Shown in pieces: positions 21,144 to 29,890 of a stretch of DNA of 32,508 nucleotides. The stretch's first letter is position 1, and each line of letters starts with the position of its first letter. A program made the position numbers and the translations under genes. The stretch lies in assembly GCA_902492505.1 (NCBI GenBank), contig CABULU010000018.1:1-32508 (forward strand), given 5' to 3'. The notes under the pieces were generated by a model. The model was not told the origin of the DNA. It ran no database searches and saw only the letters and a program-made list of their open reading frames with translations. The DNA comes from an uncultured Eubacteriales bacterium (GTDB lineage: Bacteria; Bacillota; Clostridia; Oscillospirales; QAKW01).

Positions 21144-21863
21144 ATGATTAAAGTTACTATATGGAACGAATTTATACATGAAAAAACAAAAGCACTGCCC
21201 GCGCAGCACTATCCGAACGGTATACACAATGCGATTAAAGAGTTTTTGGACGCAGACGGTAGGTTTGAAGTAAAAACTGCCACGCTAAATGATGAAAAAT
21301 GTGGTGTAACCAAAGAGCTGCTCGATGACACAGACGTACTTCTATGGTGGGGACATGCCGCTCATGACAAGGTATCCGATGAAGCGGCAGAGCTTGTACA
21401 TAACGCCGTGCTTTCGGGCATGGGATTTATTGCGCTTCATTCGGCACATCATTCAAAGCCGTTTCGCAGGCTTATGGGTACCACATGCAATTTAAGCTGG
21501 CGTGAAGACGGAGACATGGAGCGCGTTTGGGTAATCAAGCCATCCCATCCGATAGCTCAGGGTATTGACAGATATTTTGAGATAGAGCATGAAGAAACAT
21601 ATGCCGAACCGTTTGATATCCCCGAACCTGACGAACTCGTTTTCGGCGGATGGTACGAAGGCGGTGAAATCTTCCGCTCCGGCTGCTGCTTTTACAGAGG
21701 AAACGGAAAGATATTTTACTTCCAGCCCGGACATGAAACGGTGCCCGTATTCAAAAATAAAAATGTTCAGACCGTTATCAAAAACGCTGTGTGCTGGGCA
21801 GCGCCTAATGTTCGCTTTGAAATTAATTGTCCGCACATAAAAAAGATAGGCAGCGAAGAATAA
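21144..21863 (+). CDS. ThuA-like (trehalose utilization) domain protein
   Basis: A 239-residue protein of the ThuA family, a class I glutamine-amidotransferase-like fold. Typical stretches are VTIWNEFIHE at the start, DVLLWWGHAAHDKV, GMGFIALHSAHHSKPF (with the histidine cluster), a segment with SHPIAQGID, and GKIFYFQPGHETVPVF. These proteins occur in sugar catabolism loci, although no biochemical reaction is firmly assigned to the family. GAGGTG lies six bases before the ATG at 21144; earlier GTG and ATG codons at 21135 and 21138 fall on the ribosome binding site itself. It is next to, and convergent with, the GH106-like glycosidase, which suggests a shared role in plant or host sugar breakdown. 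Confidence 0.88.
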   Translation: MIKVTIWNEFIHEKTKALPAQHYPNGIHNAIKEFLDADGRFEVKTATLNDEKCGVTKELLDDTDVLLWWGHAAHDKVSDEAAELVHNAVLSGMGFIALHSAHHSKPFRRLMGTTCNLSWREDGDMERVWVIKPSHPIAQGIDRYFEIEHEETYAEPFDIPEPDELVFGGWYEGGEIFRSGCCFYRGNGKIFYFQPGHETVPVFKNKNVQTVIKNAVCWAAPNVRFEINCPHIKKIGSEE

Positions 21864-21883
21864 ATCCTCGGTTAGATTATAAA

Positions 21884-21913
21884 CGACGGCAGGGAAAATA
21901 TTCCCTGCCGTCG
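21884..21913. terminator. Hairpin between the ThuA and GH106-like genes
   Basis: A perfect 13-bp stem (CGACGGCAGGGAA at 21884-21896 with TTCCCTGCCGTCG at 21901-21913) has a four-base loop, located between converging genes. The T runs on both sides are poor (CTATATTTAT on the right), but the stem is strong. Confidence 0.6.
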
Positions 21914-21961
21914 CTATATTTATAAAATCCAATGAAAACCAAGCTTATTCCCGCCTGTTTT

Positions 21962-24900
21962 TTATTTCATAAGAGTTATTATCGGACTTTTAAGTATTCC
22001 GAAACGCTTTAATTTATACTCATAGCTCCAGTTATCTCCGGATGTACGCCATACACCGGGACCAAACCACCGCTCCGCCTCGTTTACAATATGCAGAGCA
22101 CCAAAGCTGTTGTGACGGTTTCCGTATACCGTAAGTTCCAAAATATGCTTGCCTTTAGCAACGTTTTCTATAACACAGTCATAAGGCGGAAGCACAATAT
22201 TACCAACACGCACACCGTCCAAAGAAACACCGATCAGCGAACCGCGATAGTTGGATGCATGCACCTTAACGGCACCGTCTTGCGGCATATCAAGCTCAGT
22301 CACATAAGTGATGTTAGCACCGTAAAACGGCAGACCCTGAGGCGTTACATCACCAAATCCAAGCTTCTGCTGCCTGCTTGTGACAATACTTTCACAGCCG
22401 CATACACGCACACCGAAATCACCTAAAATATAACACCACTCAACGTTTGTGCGCTTTCCGAACGGCAAATCAAGAATCAGTGTATTTATGCCTTTTTTAA
22501 TATCTGGCAGATTAACAGTCTTGATAGATTCATCCGTAAAATAACCGGTAACAACGCTCGGTACAACTTCGCCGTTAAAGTGTACCGTCACTTTCTCAGC
22601 GTCCTCCAGCGCAAGCTGAACGCCGGAAGCCTCTATTTCACTTTCAAAGGTATAACGCAGATGCAAAGTATGAGTTTCCGGTTCACGGGGCATCGTATAC
22701 GGCTGAGCCAGCTTGCCGCTGCGGTGAGGATATCCGAGAAGATCTCTGAATTTATTGTCAATTCTCAAAACATCCTCTTTTTCCATATACTCGTCGTCAT
22801 CAAAGGCATACTCCGCAAGGTCGAGAAGCAGTACGTTAGGCTCGCTGAGCTTATAATCAAGCGCATGCTTTATATCGTATCTTGCAAGTTCCTCATATTC
22901 TTTGGTATTGACTGTCAGGCTCTTTTCCGTAGGAGCGGTAAGCTTTAAAAGAAGACTGTCATAGGCATAGATAACCCGATCGATAACAGTTCTTCCGTTC
23001 TCTATGTAGTAGGAAATCGGCAGTATTTTTCCTGTAAGTGTATCATATTCAACCGGTGTGAATTCTCCTGTAACCGTAATCGTTACTTTGTGCGGATTTG
23101 TCACATCCGATTGAGAAACGCCGTAAGAGTGACCGTCAAATACCGGATGCTTGCTGTGAGCAATAAACAACCAGTTGCCGTCGCTGTCCGCACGATAGTT
23201 GTACAGAAGATTGACAGCAGGCGCGCCGCTGTCAAGACGAAGTCCGACGGTACGGAAATCCTCAAGCGCCTCGGAAATTGACGCACAGTCGTTACTGACC
23301 ACAACGCTGTTTTGATAAAGAGCATGGCATTTGTTACTTACGACACCGTCCACAAACTCAGGGCAACTTCCGGTAAATATTACTCTGCCGCCTGCCTTTG
23401 AAAACTTATCAAGATACTCAATAGTAGTCGTTCTGAGCGTTAGACATCCCGGAACAACTATTGCCTCATAACTCATTTTACCAACCGCACGGGGATTATT
23501 CTTATCTGAAAGCTCCGGCAGCTGCGACTCGCAGATATAGTCAAAATCAAGATGATTTTCCAAAAGCCATGTTGTGATATTTTTAAAGTTCTCCTCTAAA
23601 GATGCAACCTGCGTTGACATCTGCGAATTGGGTCCTGCTGATATCCAGTAGCTTTCAACAGGATGCAAAACGCCGACGCTAACAACAGGCGTGCCGCGGG
23701 TCAGCGCGGTATTTACGCGAGCAAAATGATCTTCAATTATCGGATATTCCTTATACCACGGCGACTGATAACTAATAGAAGCGGGATAATCACGCTTTGC
23801 CTCGCCCGCCATGGAAAGCCATGCAAGATGCGGAACACGGACAGTAACGCCGAGCGCCGCCTGCCAGTCACCCTGAAATTTATGACCGCGGAAGTCAAAA
23901 TCCCAGTTAGTAACGCCGTAAAGCTCGGACAGCATTCCCTCCTTACCGTACTGATGTACGGCGGACTGTGCCTGCTTTGCGGTGGTAAGCTCTATTTGGT
24001 CGCAGAGTATGTCTATGCCGGGAATACCGAATTTACCGTAGTTGCGCATAGTCTCGCCGCATGTAACGGACTGACTTGTAAGCTGCGGCTCACGCAGAAG
24101 ATGACCGGTAAACGCAATTTTATGTTCATCGCACCAGTCGCCGAGCTGCTTGCTGAAATTCTCGGAGAACATTTTTGCCACGAAATCAAAATAGCGGTAT
24201 TTTACAACCGAATCACTCCTGTCCTTTTTTATCCAAAAAAGTTCAGGCAAGACATCAAGAATATCGCTGCCGTAAGTTTTCTGATACTTCTCCTCAAAAA
24301 AGCGTGACCATCCGTAGGAAATCCTGCCCGTGTACTCCGGTGAGGGAATTGTACAGCTGTATTCATGATTGGCATTCGGCTCATCGGTAAATATCGCGGG
24401 TACACTCTTGTCAAAACGGTCGCTTATAACCTCGTTATACCGCTCATATGTAACCTTGATAAATTCCTGCATTGCCTCTGCGTCCATTGCGTCAACATAA
24501 GTCTGATTGTTAAACCACGATGACTCCGCCTCATTGACAACATAGGCATACCATTTAGTGCCATTTGCACTGTCGCCGTAACCTATACGTGAGTAGCCGG
24601 CAAGATAGCCGTCTTTATCAATCACAACGTCATAACATGCAAGAAGGTACGGCACACCCTGATCAATCGCCGTATCCTTTGGGGTGTTCCAGCCCTTATC
24701 CTCGGTAAACAAAGTGAGGCGCTTTCTGCGAAACTTCTTATGCCTTGTAACCTTACCACCCGCAGGACCTGACGACCAGCGATCCTCGTCGTAGAGCCAG
24801 GCAAGCATCTGCTCCGCCTCTGCCTTGTCGCAGCAAGCCTTAATCATTTCCATAAACTCGTCGCTCAGATACTCGGTGTCAAGACCCGTGCGCGGATGCA

Positions 24901-25069
24901 TATGAAAACCGCCGAAGCCCATCTGCTTCATATAGCCTATCTGCCGCTCAAGCTGAGCTTTATCAAGCTTGGCGTTCCACGACCAAAACGGTGCCGCACG
25001 GTACTCACAGGTAGGATTTTCAAACAATTCTTTTGTCAGGGTTTTTGACCCGTTTTTCTTGTACAGCAT
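21962..25069 (-). CDS. GH106-like glycoside hydrolase (alpha-L-rhamnosidase-related)
   Basis: A 1035-residue protein without signal peptide, so probably cytoplasmic. The N-terminus RAAPFWSWNAKLDKAQLERQ leads into a TIM barrel (GGFHMHPRTGL, MLAWLYDEDRWSSG). PAIFTDEPN around residues 224-232 contains a likely catalytic acid (E230), and further barrel strands include GHLLREPQL and GIPGIDILCDQIE. The central domain (about 520-620) resembles the class I glutamine-amidotransferase-like fold common in such enzymes, and the C-terminal part (about 800-1030) is beta-rich and likely carbohydrate binding. This layout fits the GH106 family and its uncharacterised relatives, which cleave alpha-L-rhamnosides. 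ATG at 25069 follows GGAGG. Expression is probably controlled by the divergent AraC-family gene. Confidence 0.8.
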   Translation of the reverse strand: MLYKKNGSKTLTKELFENPTCEYRAAPFWSWNAKLDKAQLERQIGYMKQMGFGGFHMHPRTGLDTEYLSDEFMEMIKACCDKAEAEQMLAWLYDEDRWSSGPAGGKVTRHKKFRRKRLTLFTEDKGWNTPKDTAIDQGVPYLLACYDVVIDKDGYLAGYSRIGYGDSANGTKWYAYVVNEAESSWFNNQTYVDAMDAEAMQEFIKVTYERYNEVISDRFDKSVPAIFTDEPNANHEYSCTIPSPEYTGRISYGWSRFFEEKYQKTYGSDILDVLPELFWIKKDRSDSVVKYRYFDFVAKMFSENFSKQLGDWCDEHKIAFTGHLLREPQLTSQSVTCGETMRNYGKFGIPGIDILCDQIELTTAKQAQSAVHQYGKEGMLSELYGVTNWDFDFRGHKFQGDWQAALGVTVRVPHLAWLSMAGEAKRDYPASISYQSPWYKEYPIIEDHFARVNTALTRGTPVVSVGVLHPVESYWISAGPNSQMSTQVASLEENFKNITTWLLENHLDFDYICESQLPELSDKNNPRAVGKMSYEAIVVPGCLTLRTTTIEYLDKFSKAGGRVIFTGSCPEFVDGVVSNKCHALYQNSVVVSNDCASISEALEDFRTVGLRLDSGAPAVNLLYNYRADSDGNWLFIAHSKHPVFDGHSYGVSQSDVTNPHKVTITVTGEFTPVEYDTLTGKILPISYYIENGRTVIDRVIYAYDSLLLKLTAPTEKSLTVNTKEYEELARYDIKHALDYKLSEPNVLLLDLAEYAFDDDEYMEKEDVLRIDNKFRDLLGYPHRSGKLAQPYTMPREPETHTLHLRYTFESEIEASGVQLALEDAEKVTVHFNGEVVPSVVTGYFTDESIKTVNLPDIKKGINTLILDLPFGKRTNVEWCYILGDFGVRVCGCESIVTSRQQKLGFGDVTPQGLPFYGANITYVTELDMPQDGAVKVHASNYRGSLIGVSLDGVRVGNIVLPPYDCVIENVAKGKHILELTVYGNRHNSFGALHIVNEAERWFGPGVWRTSGDNWSYEYKLKRFGILKSPIITLMK

Positions 25070-25090
25070 GATTTTTCCTCCACATTGGTA

Positions 25091-25120
25091 TTGACTTTAT
25101 TATATGTTAAGATTTATAAT
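25091..25120 (+). promoter_or_regulatory. Promoter of the AraC-family gene
   Basis: TTGACT (25091-25096), an 18-base spacer and TATAAT (25115-25120). Transcription begins near 25127, which excludes the reading-frame start at 25085. It physically overlaps the opposed promoter at 25099-25127. Confidence 0.7.
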
Positions 25121-25127
25121 AAAACAA
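25099..25127 (-). promoter_or_regulatory. Promoter of the GH106-like gene
   Basis: Minus-strand TTGTTT (25127-25122), a 17-base spacer and TATAAT (25104-25099). Transcription should start near 25092, about 23 bases above the glycosidase ATG. It shares nearly all its length with the AraC-gene promoter on the other strand. Confidence 0.65.
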
Positions 25128-25162
25128 GAGGTTATTTTGCATGTTTATGGGGTGGTTTTGAC

Positions 25163-26008
25163 TTGACATACCGTTTTCGTGAATTAGCTGAAAATAAATT
25201 TCATATTTCTGTAGCTTACAGCGGAGACTGTGCTATGCACGGACATGATTTTTTGGAGTTTTCGTATGTTAAAAGCGGAAAGATAGAGCATAATATCGAC
25301 GGTAAAACATCTATTGTAAATGCAGGTGACTATTTTATCGTAGATTACGGCACTCTGCACGAATACAAGTCAATTTCAGACGAGCCGACAGTTGTCATTA
25401 ACCTGCTGTTTTATCCCGAGTTTATTGACCGAACTCTTGCGGGCTATCGCAGCTTTGAGGATGTTGTAAATTCGTATCTTGTTCGTTTCAGCTATAAAAC
25501 GCTCAAATTTTCGCCCACCGGCAAAACCTTTCATGACAAGGACGGCAAAATCCTTGAGATCGTTACAAAGCTGACGGAAGAATATGTATCAAAAAAATAC
25601 GGATACATTGAGTTTATCCGCTGTTTGTTTGTGGAAATGCTCATCACAACTATGCGCAAAATCGGGAAAAATGAGCGGGAAACGGGCAAAAGCGATGTTA
25701 TTATTGAAATTACAGAATACATCAAAGGTCACTACATGGATAAAATCCGATTATCTGATATGGCAGATAAATACAATTATTCGCTTTCTCACATGTCCCG
25801 CAAGTTTTCAGAGGAAACAGGCATGGGGTTTTCTGAATATTTACAGCGTATCCGCATCGAACAAAGCTGCCGAATGCTTGAAAACAGCGACAGAAAAATC
25901 GGTGAAATCGCCTCTCTTTGCGGATATGAGAATATTAAGTTCTTTAACAAAGTGTTTAAAGACACATTAAAGCTTACACCTCGGGAATTTAAAAGTCTGT
26001 ACAGATAA
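25163..26008 (+). CDS. AraC-family transcriptional regulator
   Basis: A 281-residue regulator. The N-terminal half is a cupin-type sugar-sensing domain (HGHDFLEFSYVKSGKI, then NAGDYFIVDYGTLHEY). The C-terminal about 100 residues contain two helix-turn-helix motifs (IRLSDMADKYNYSLSHMSRKF and IGEIASLCGYENIKFFNKVFK) and the family end TPREFKSLYR. The start is a TTG at 25163 with GGGGTGG seven bases upstream. The frame is open to 25085, but the promoter at 25091-25120 lies inside that extension. It is transcribed divergently from the glycosidase gene, the normal layout for a local regulator. The inducer is likely a sugar or sugar derivative (inference). Confidence 0.9.
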   Translation: MTYRFRELAENKFHISVAYSGDCAMHGHDFLEFSYVKSGKIEHNIDGKTSIVNAGDYFIVDYGTLHEYKSISDEPTVVINLLFYPEFIDRTLAGYRSFEDVVNSYLVRFSYKTLKFSPTGKTFHDKDGKILEIVTKLTEEYVSKKYGYIEFIRCLFVEMLITTMRKIGKNERETGKSDVIIEITEYIKGHYMDKIRLSDMADKYNYSLSHMSRKFSEETGMGFSEYLQRIRIEQSCRMLENSDRKIGEIASLCGYENIKFFNKVFKDTLKLTPREFKSLYR

Positions 26009-26013
26009 AAATT

Positions 26014-26048
26014 ACCTGTGAAGTATTTACACTTCACAGGTGATTTTA
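26014..26048. terminator. Bidirectional terminator between the AraC gene and dapF
   Basis: A perfect 11-bp stem (ACCTGTGAAGT at 26014-26024 with ACTTCACAGGT at 26031-26041) has a six-base loop. It is followed by GATTTTATTT on the plus strand and AATTTTTATC on the minus strand, so it can stop transcripts from both sides. Confidence 0.8.
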
Positions 26049-26049
26049 T

Positions 26050-26856
26050 TTACAGCGCAATTTCACCGTCAAAGACAAATTCTGCAGGACCTGTCATCAA
26101 AACGTCCGATTTATCCGGTTTATACTCTATTTCAAGGCTGCCGCCATTGAGCAGAACTGTTACGCAACAGTTAATATCACAGAAATTTTTTTCGATTGCC
26201 GCAACGGCACTTGCACAGGCGCCGGTTCCGCACGCCATGGTTTCCCCGCTTCCGCGTTCCCACACGCGCATACGAACAGTATTTTTATTAATTACCTGTA
26301 CAAATTCCACATTGGTACGCTGAGGAAAAACGGAAGTCATATTTTCAATCTCACGACCGATTTCTTCAATCCGCATGGTATCAACATCATCTGTAAAAAT
26401 CACGCAGTGAGGATTTCCCATGGATATGTCGCAATACCGATACATTTTTCCGAAAACGCTTAAAACACCGTCAACCGTCTTAATTACAGGCGCACCCATA
26501 CCCACGGTAACCGAAACCGTTTTGCCGCTGGCAATACGCAATGACAAATGCTTAATACCCGATAATGTTTCTATATCAAGCTCGCATTTATCGGTAAATC
26601 CTCGGTCAAATACATATTTACCCACACAACGGACAGCATTACCGCACATTTTACCCTCAGAGCCGTCTGCATTAAACATTCGCATTTTAAAATCGGCAAT
26701 ATCAGAACGGCAGATAAGCACAATTCCGTCGCCGCCCACGCCTGTGTGTCGGTCCGACAGCCGCACGGCAAGCGCAGGAATGTCCTGCGGTAAACCGTCA
26801 AGACAGTTTATATATACATAGTCATTTGCACAGCCGTGCATTTTTGTAAATTTCAT
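26050..26856 (-). CDS. dapF: Diaminopimelate epimerase
   Basis: A 268-residue enzyme that converts LL- to meso-diaminopimelate for lysine and peptidoglycan. The two catalytic cysteines are in KMCGNAVRC (C71) and MACGTGA (C209). The start MKFTKMHGCANDYVYI and GNPHCVIFTDDV are family-typical. Position 74 has Ala-Val (GNAVRC) where many members have Gly-Ile/Ala. Its ATG overlaps the purA stop codon (ATGA), so it is translated from the same message as purA and pyrG. This is its only ribosome entry signal. Confidence 0.95.
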   Translation of the reverse strand: MKFTKMHGCANDYVYINCLDGLPQDIPALAVRLSDRHTGVGGDGIVLICRSDIADFKMRMFNADGSEGKMCGNAVRCVGKYVFDRGFTDKCELDIETLSGIKHLSLRIASGKTVSVTVGMGAPVIKTVDGVLSVFGKMYRYCDISMGNPHCVIFTDDVDTMRIEEIGREIENMTSVFPQRTNVEFVQVINKNTVRMRVWERGSGETMACGTGACASAVAAIEKNFCDINCCVTVLLNGGSLEIEYKPDKSDVLMTGPAEFVFDGEIAL

Positions 26857-28124
26857 ATTTCTATATACTGCTCACGCTCGGGACCGACAGAAATATATTT
26901 AATCGGACAGTTCATCTGTTCCTCGATGTACTTAATATACTTTTGTGCATTGCCGGGCAGTTGGTCAAAACTGCGGCAGCCTGAAACATCGCTCATCCAT
27001 CCGTCGAAATATTCGTAAACAGGAGCTGCAATATCAAGATCCTTACCTGTCGGGAAGCAATCCGTACGGACACCGTTTACCTCGTATGCCACACAAACCG
27101 GGATTTTGTCAAGATAGGACAATATATCCAGCTTGGTAAGAGCAAGACAGGTAGCCCCCTGAACAAGCGTACCGTAACGTGACGCTACAACGTCAAAACC
27201 GCCGACACGGCGCGGTCTGCCTGTCGCGGCGCCGTACTCTCCGCCCGCCTCGCGCAGCTTATCTCCGTCTGCACCGAACAGCTCGCAGGTAAACGGACCC
27301 TCTCCGACACAGCTTGAATATGCCTTTATAATACCAATACTCTCGTCCAGTTTTATATACGGAATTCCCGCACCTATTGGCGCATACGCCGCAATAACAG
27401 ATGACGAAGAGGTGTACGGATAAATACCGAAATCAATATCACGCAGAGCGCCAAGCTGGGCTTCAAACAATATTTTTTTGCCTGCATTTGAAGCATCGCC
27501 TAAAAACTCTGTCGTATTGCATACATAATCCTTAAACGGCATTGCATACGTTTCAAGCCACTTTACCATTTCATCGGCATCTATAGGCTCATGCTTATAA
27601 CCACCCTCTACAATAAGGTTTTTCCACTCTACTATATCGGCTATCTTTTCTTTCATATACTCGGGATGAAAAAGATCGCCCATTCTTATCGTTTTTTTCA
27701 TGTATTTATCCGAGTATACGGGAGCGATACCGCGGCGGGTTGAACCGAATTTCTTATCTGCAAGCCTGTCCTCCTCCAGACAGTCAAGCAGCTTATGATA
27801 CGGCATACAGATCGTCGCCATATGACTTATCTTAAGATGATCGGGTGTTATGGTTATACCGCCCTCACGCAGACGTGCAACCTCGTTAAAAAGATGCTCG
27901 GCGTCAATAACCATTCCCGGGCCCATTACGTTAACGGTGCTGTCACGGAGAATACCTGACGGCAAGAGGTTTAAAATAAACTTGCCGCGCTCGTTCACAA
28001 CCGTATGTCCGGCGTTGTTGCCGCCCTGATAACGGCATACGATATCGTACTTTTCGGACAAAAGGTCAACCATGCGGCCTTTACCCTCATCACCCCAGTT
28101 TATTCCTACAATAGCTGTCAGCAT
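26853..28124 (-). CDS. purA: Adenylosuccinate synthetase
   Basis: A 423-residue enzyme that joins IMP and aspartate using GTP, the first step to AMP. The start MLTAIVGINW is followed by the GDEGKG loop (residues 11-16; the following residue is Arg rather than Lys), then YQGGNNAGHTVV and the IMP-binding GSTRRGIAPVYSDK. The C-terminal part includes ATGRPRRVGGFDVVASRYG. AAGGAGG lies nine bases before the ATG at 28124; an earlier start at 28163 would be inside pyrG. It follows pyrG by 19 bases and overlaps dapF by 4. Confidence 0.97.
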   Translation of the reverse strand: MLTAIVGINWGDEGKGRMVDLLSEKYDIVCRYQGGNNAGHTVVNERGKFILNLLPSGILRDSTVNVMGPGMVIDAEHLFNEVARLREGGITITPDHLKISHMATICMPYHKLLDCLEEDRLADKKFGSTRRGIAPVYSDKYMKKTIRMGDLFHPEYMKEKIADIVEWKNLIVEGGYKHEPIDADEMVKWLETYAMPFKDYVCNTTEFLGDASNAGKKILFEAQLGALRDIDFGIYPYTSSSSVIAAYAPIGAGIPYIKLDESIGIIKAYSSCVGEGPFTCELFGADGDKLREAGGEYGAATGRPRRVGGFDVVASRYGTLVQGATCLALTKLDILSYLDKIPVCVAYEVNGVRTDCFPTGKDLDIAAPVYEYFDGWMSDVSGCRSFDQLPGNAQKYIKYIEEQMNCPIKYISVGPEREQYIEI

Positions 28125-28143
28125 AATATTATCCTCCTTGAAA

Positions 28144-29748
28144 TTATTTATTCTTTTGGGCAAGCGCCGTCTTTACAAGTTCCCTGAACAACGGGTGCGC
28201 CTTGTTGGGGCGGCTCTTAAATTCCGGATGGAACTGAACTCCCACAAAAAAATCGTTCTGCGGAATTTCGACCGTCTCTGCAATGTATTCATCGGGAGAT
28301 GTACCGCTAATCACAAGTCCTGCGTTTTCCAGCTCGGTTCTGAAATCGTTATTAAATTCATATCTGTGACGATGCCGCTCTGAAATAAGCTCGCTGCCAT
28401 AGCAGCGGTGCATCTGTGTACCGGGCTTTATCTTACACGGATAAGCTCCGAGTCGCAGCGTGCCTCCCTTATCAATATCGGCATGCTGATCCGGCAGAAA
28501 ATCGATAACCTTATGCTTTGAAAGCTCGTCGAACTCTCCCGAGTTTGCATCAGTCAGACCACATACATTCCTTGCAAATTCAATAACCGATATCTGCATA
28601 CCAAGACATATGCCTAAAAACGGAACATTATTTTCGCGGCAGTACCTCGCCGTCTCGATTTTACCCTCAATACCGCGATTCCCGAAACCGCCCGGGACAA
28701 TAATACCGTCACAGCTGCCTATAACCTGTTTTACATTATCCTTAGTGACACTTTCCGAATCGATCCATTCGATTTTCACCTTAGCTCCGTTTTCATATCC
28801 GGCATGACGAATTGCTTCCGCTACAGACAGGTATGCATCGTGAAGCTGAACATACTTACCTACAAGTCCGATGGTAACACTGCTGTTTCTGTTTTTTATA
28901 CGATTTAACATCTCGTTCCATTCGGTAAGGTCGGGAGACGGCGCATCTATATTCAGCTCGCGGCATACAATATCGGAAAAATTGCTGTTCTCCAGCATTA
29001 TCGGAGCCTCATAAAGAACGGGAAGCGTTCTGTTTTCAATAACACAATCAGGCTTTACGTTGCAGAAAAGCGAAATCTTTTTAAAAATAGATTCCTCCAG
29101 CGGCTCATCACAGCGAAGTACAATTATATTAGGGTTAATGCCCATGCCCTGAAGTTCCTTGACGGAGTGCTGGGTCGGTTTGGATTTATGCTCCTCCGAA
29201 CCTCGTATATAAGGCACAAGCGTCACGTGAATAAACAGGCTGTTTTCTCTGCCCACCTCCAGGCTTACCTGTCGGATAGCCTCTAAAAACGGCTGGCTTT
29301 CAATATCGCCGGTTGTGCCTCCGATTTCGGTAATCACAACATCCGCCTCGGTCATTTTTCCGACTCTGTATATAAAATCCTTTATTTCTCGTGTAATATG
29401 AGGAATGACCTGCACAGTCTCGCCCAAGTACTCGCCGCGGCGCTCCTTATTGAGCACGTTCCAGTACACCTTTCCGGTTGTGAGGTTTGAATATTTATTC
29501 AGATCCTCGTCGATAAAGCGCTCATAGTGACCAAGATCAAGGTCGGTCTCCGCACCGTCCTCGGTGACATACACCTCACCGTGCTGATACGGACTCATTG
29601 TTCCGGGATCAACATTTATATACGGGTCGAGCTTCTGCGCTGCAACCTTGAGTCCGCGCGCCTTCAGCAATCTTCCCAACGATGCTGCTGTTATTCCCTT
29701 ACCGAGACCGGACACAACACCGCCGGTCACAAAAATAAACTTTGTCAT
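28144..29748 (-). CDS. pyrG: CTP synthase
   Basis: A 534-residue enzyme that makes CTP from UTP with glutamine as nitrogen source. The N-terminal synthetase domain starts KFIFVTGGVVSGLGKG and includes YINVDPGTMSPYQHGEVYVT. The C-terminal glutaminase has GICLGMQ with the nucleophile Cys at about residue 381, and the closing HPEFKSRP. The ATG at 29748 is preceded by GAGGA; the ATG at 29763 lacks a site. It is first gene of the operon with purA and dapF, from the promoter at 29820-29848. The leader start does not carry the GGGC run used for pyrG attenuation in Bacillus. Confidence 0.98.
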   Translation of the reverse strand: MTKFIFVTGGVVSGLGKGITAASLGRLLKARGLKVAAQKLDPYINVDPGTMSPYQHGEVYVTEDGAETDLDLGHYERFIDEDLNKYSNLTTGKVYWNVLNKERRGEYLGETVQVIPHITREIKDFIYRVGKMTEADVVITEIGGTTGDIESQPFLEAIRQVSLEVGRENSLFIHVTLVPYIRGSEEHKSKPTQHSVKELQGMGINPNIIVLRCDEPLEESIFKKISLFCNVKPDCVIENRTLPVLYEAPIMLENSNFSDIVCRELNIDAPSPDLTEWNEMLNRIKNRNSSVTIGLVGKYVQLHDAYLSVAEAIRHAGYENGAKVKIEWIDSESVTKDNVKQVIGSCDGIIVPGGFGNRGIEGKIETARYCRENNVPFLGICLGMQISVIEFARNVCGLTDANSGEFDELSKHKVIDFLPDQHADIDKGGTLRLGAYPCKIKPGTQMHRCYGSELISERHRHRYEFNNDFRTELENAGLVISGTSPDEYIAETVEIPQNDFFVGVQFHPEFKSRPNKAHPLFRELVKTALAQKNK

Positions 29749-29819
29749 TTTCCCAATCCTCATATGTTGAATTTTTACAAGCAGTTATCTTATGTACTGT
29801 ACAGGCTCTTAACTAATAT

Positions 29820-29848
29820 ATTATAAGATTAAAGCCACTGACTTTCAA
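29820..29848 (-). promoter_or_regulatory. Promoter of pyrG-purA-dapF
   Basis: Minus-strand TTGAAA (29848-29843), a 17-base spacer and TATAAT (29825-29820). The leader to the pyrG ATG is about 65 bases and contains a short palindrome (TGTACtgTACA) but no terminator. Confidence 0.65.
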
Positions 29849-29890
29849 GACCTTTTTTTGTTTTAGGCGTTTTATTTACCAAAAGAGTAA

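Noticed and set aside
23663..24307. Long plus-strand open frame inside the GH106-like gene
   Set aside because: It is fully antisense to a convincing 1035-residue protein, has no ribosome binding site and reads as a compositional mirror of that gene.
29749..29819. Bacillus-type pyrG attenuation by reiterative transcription
   Set aside because: The predicted start region lacks the GGGC initial sequence and there is no terminator hairpin in the leader.
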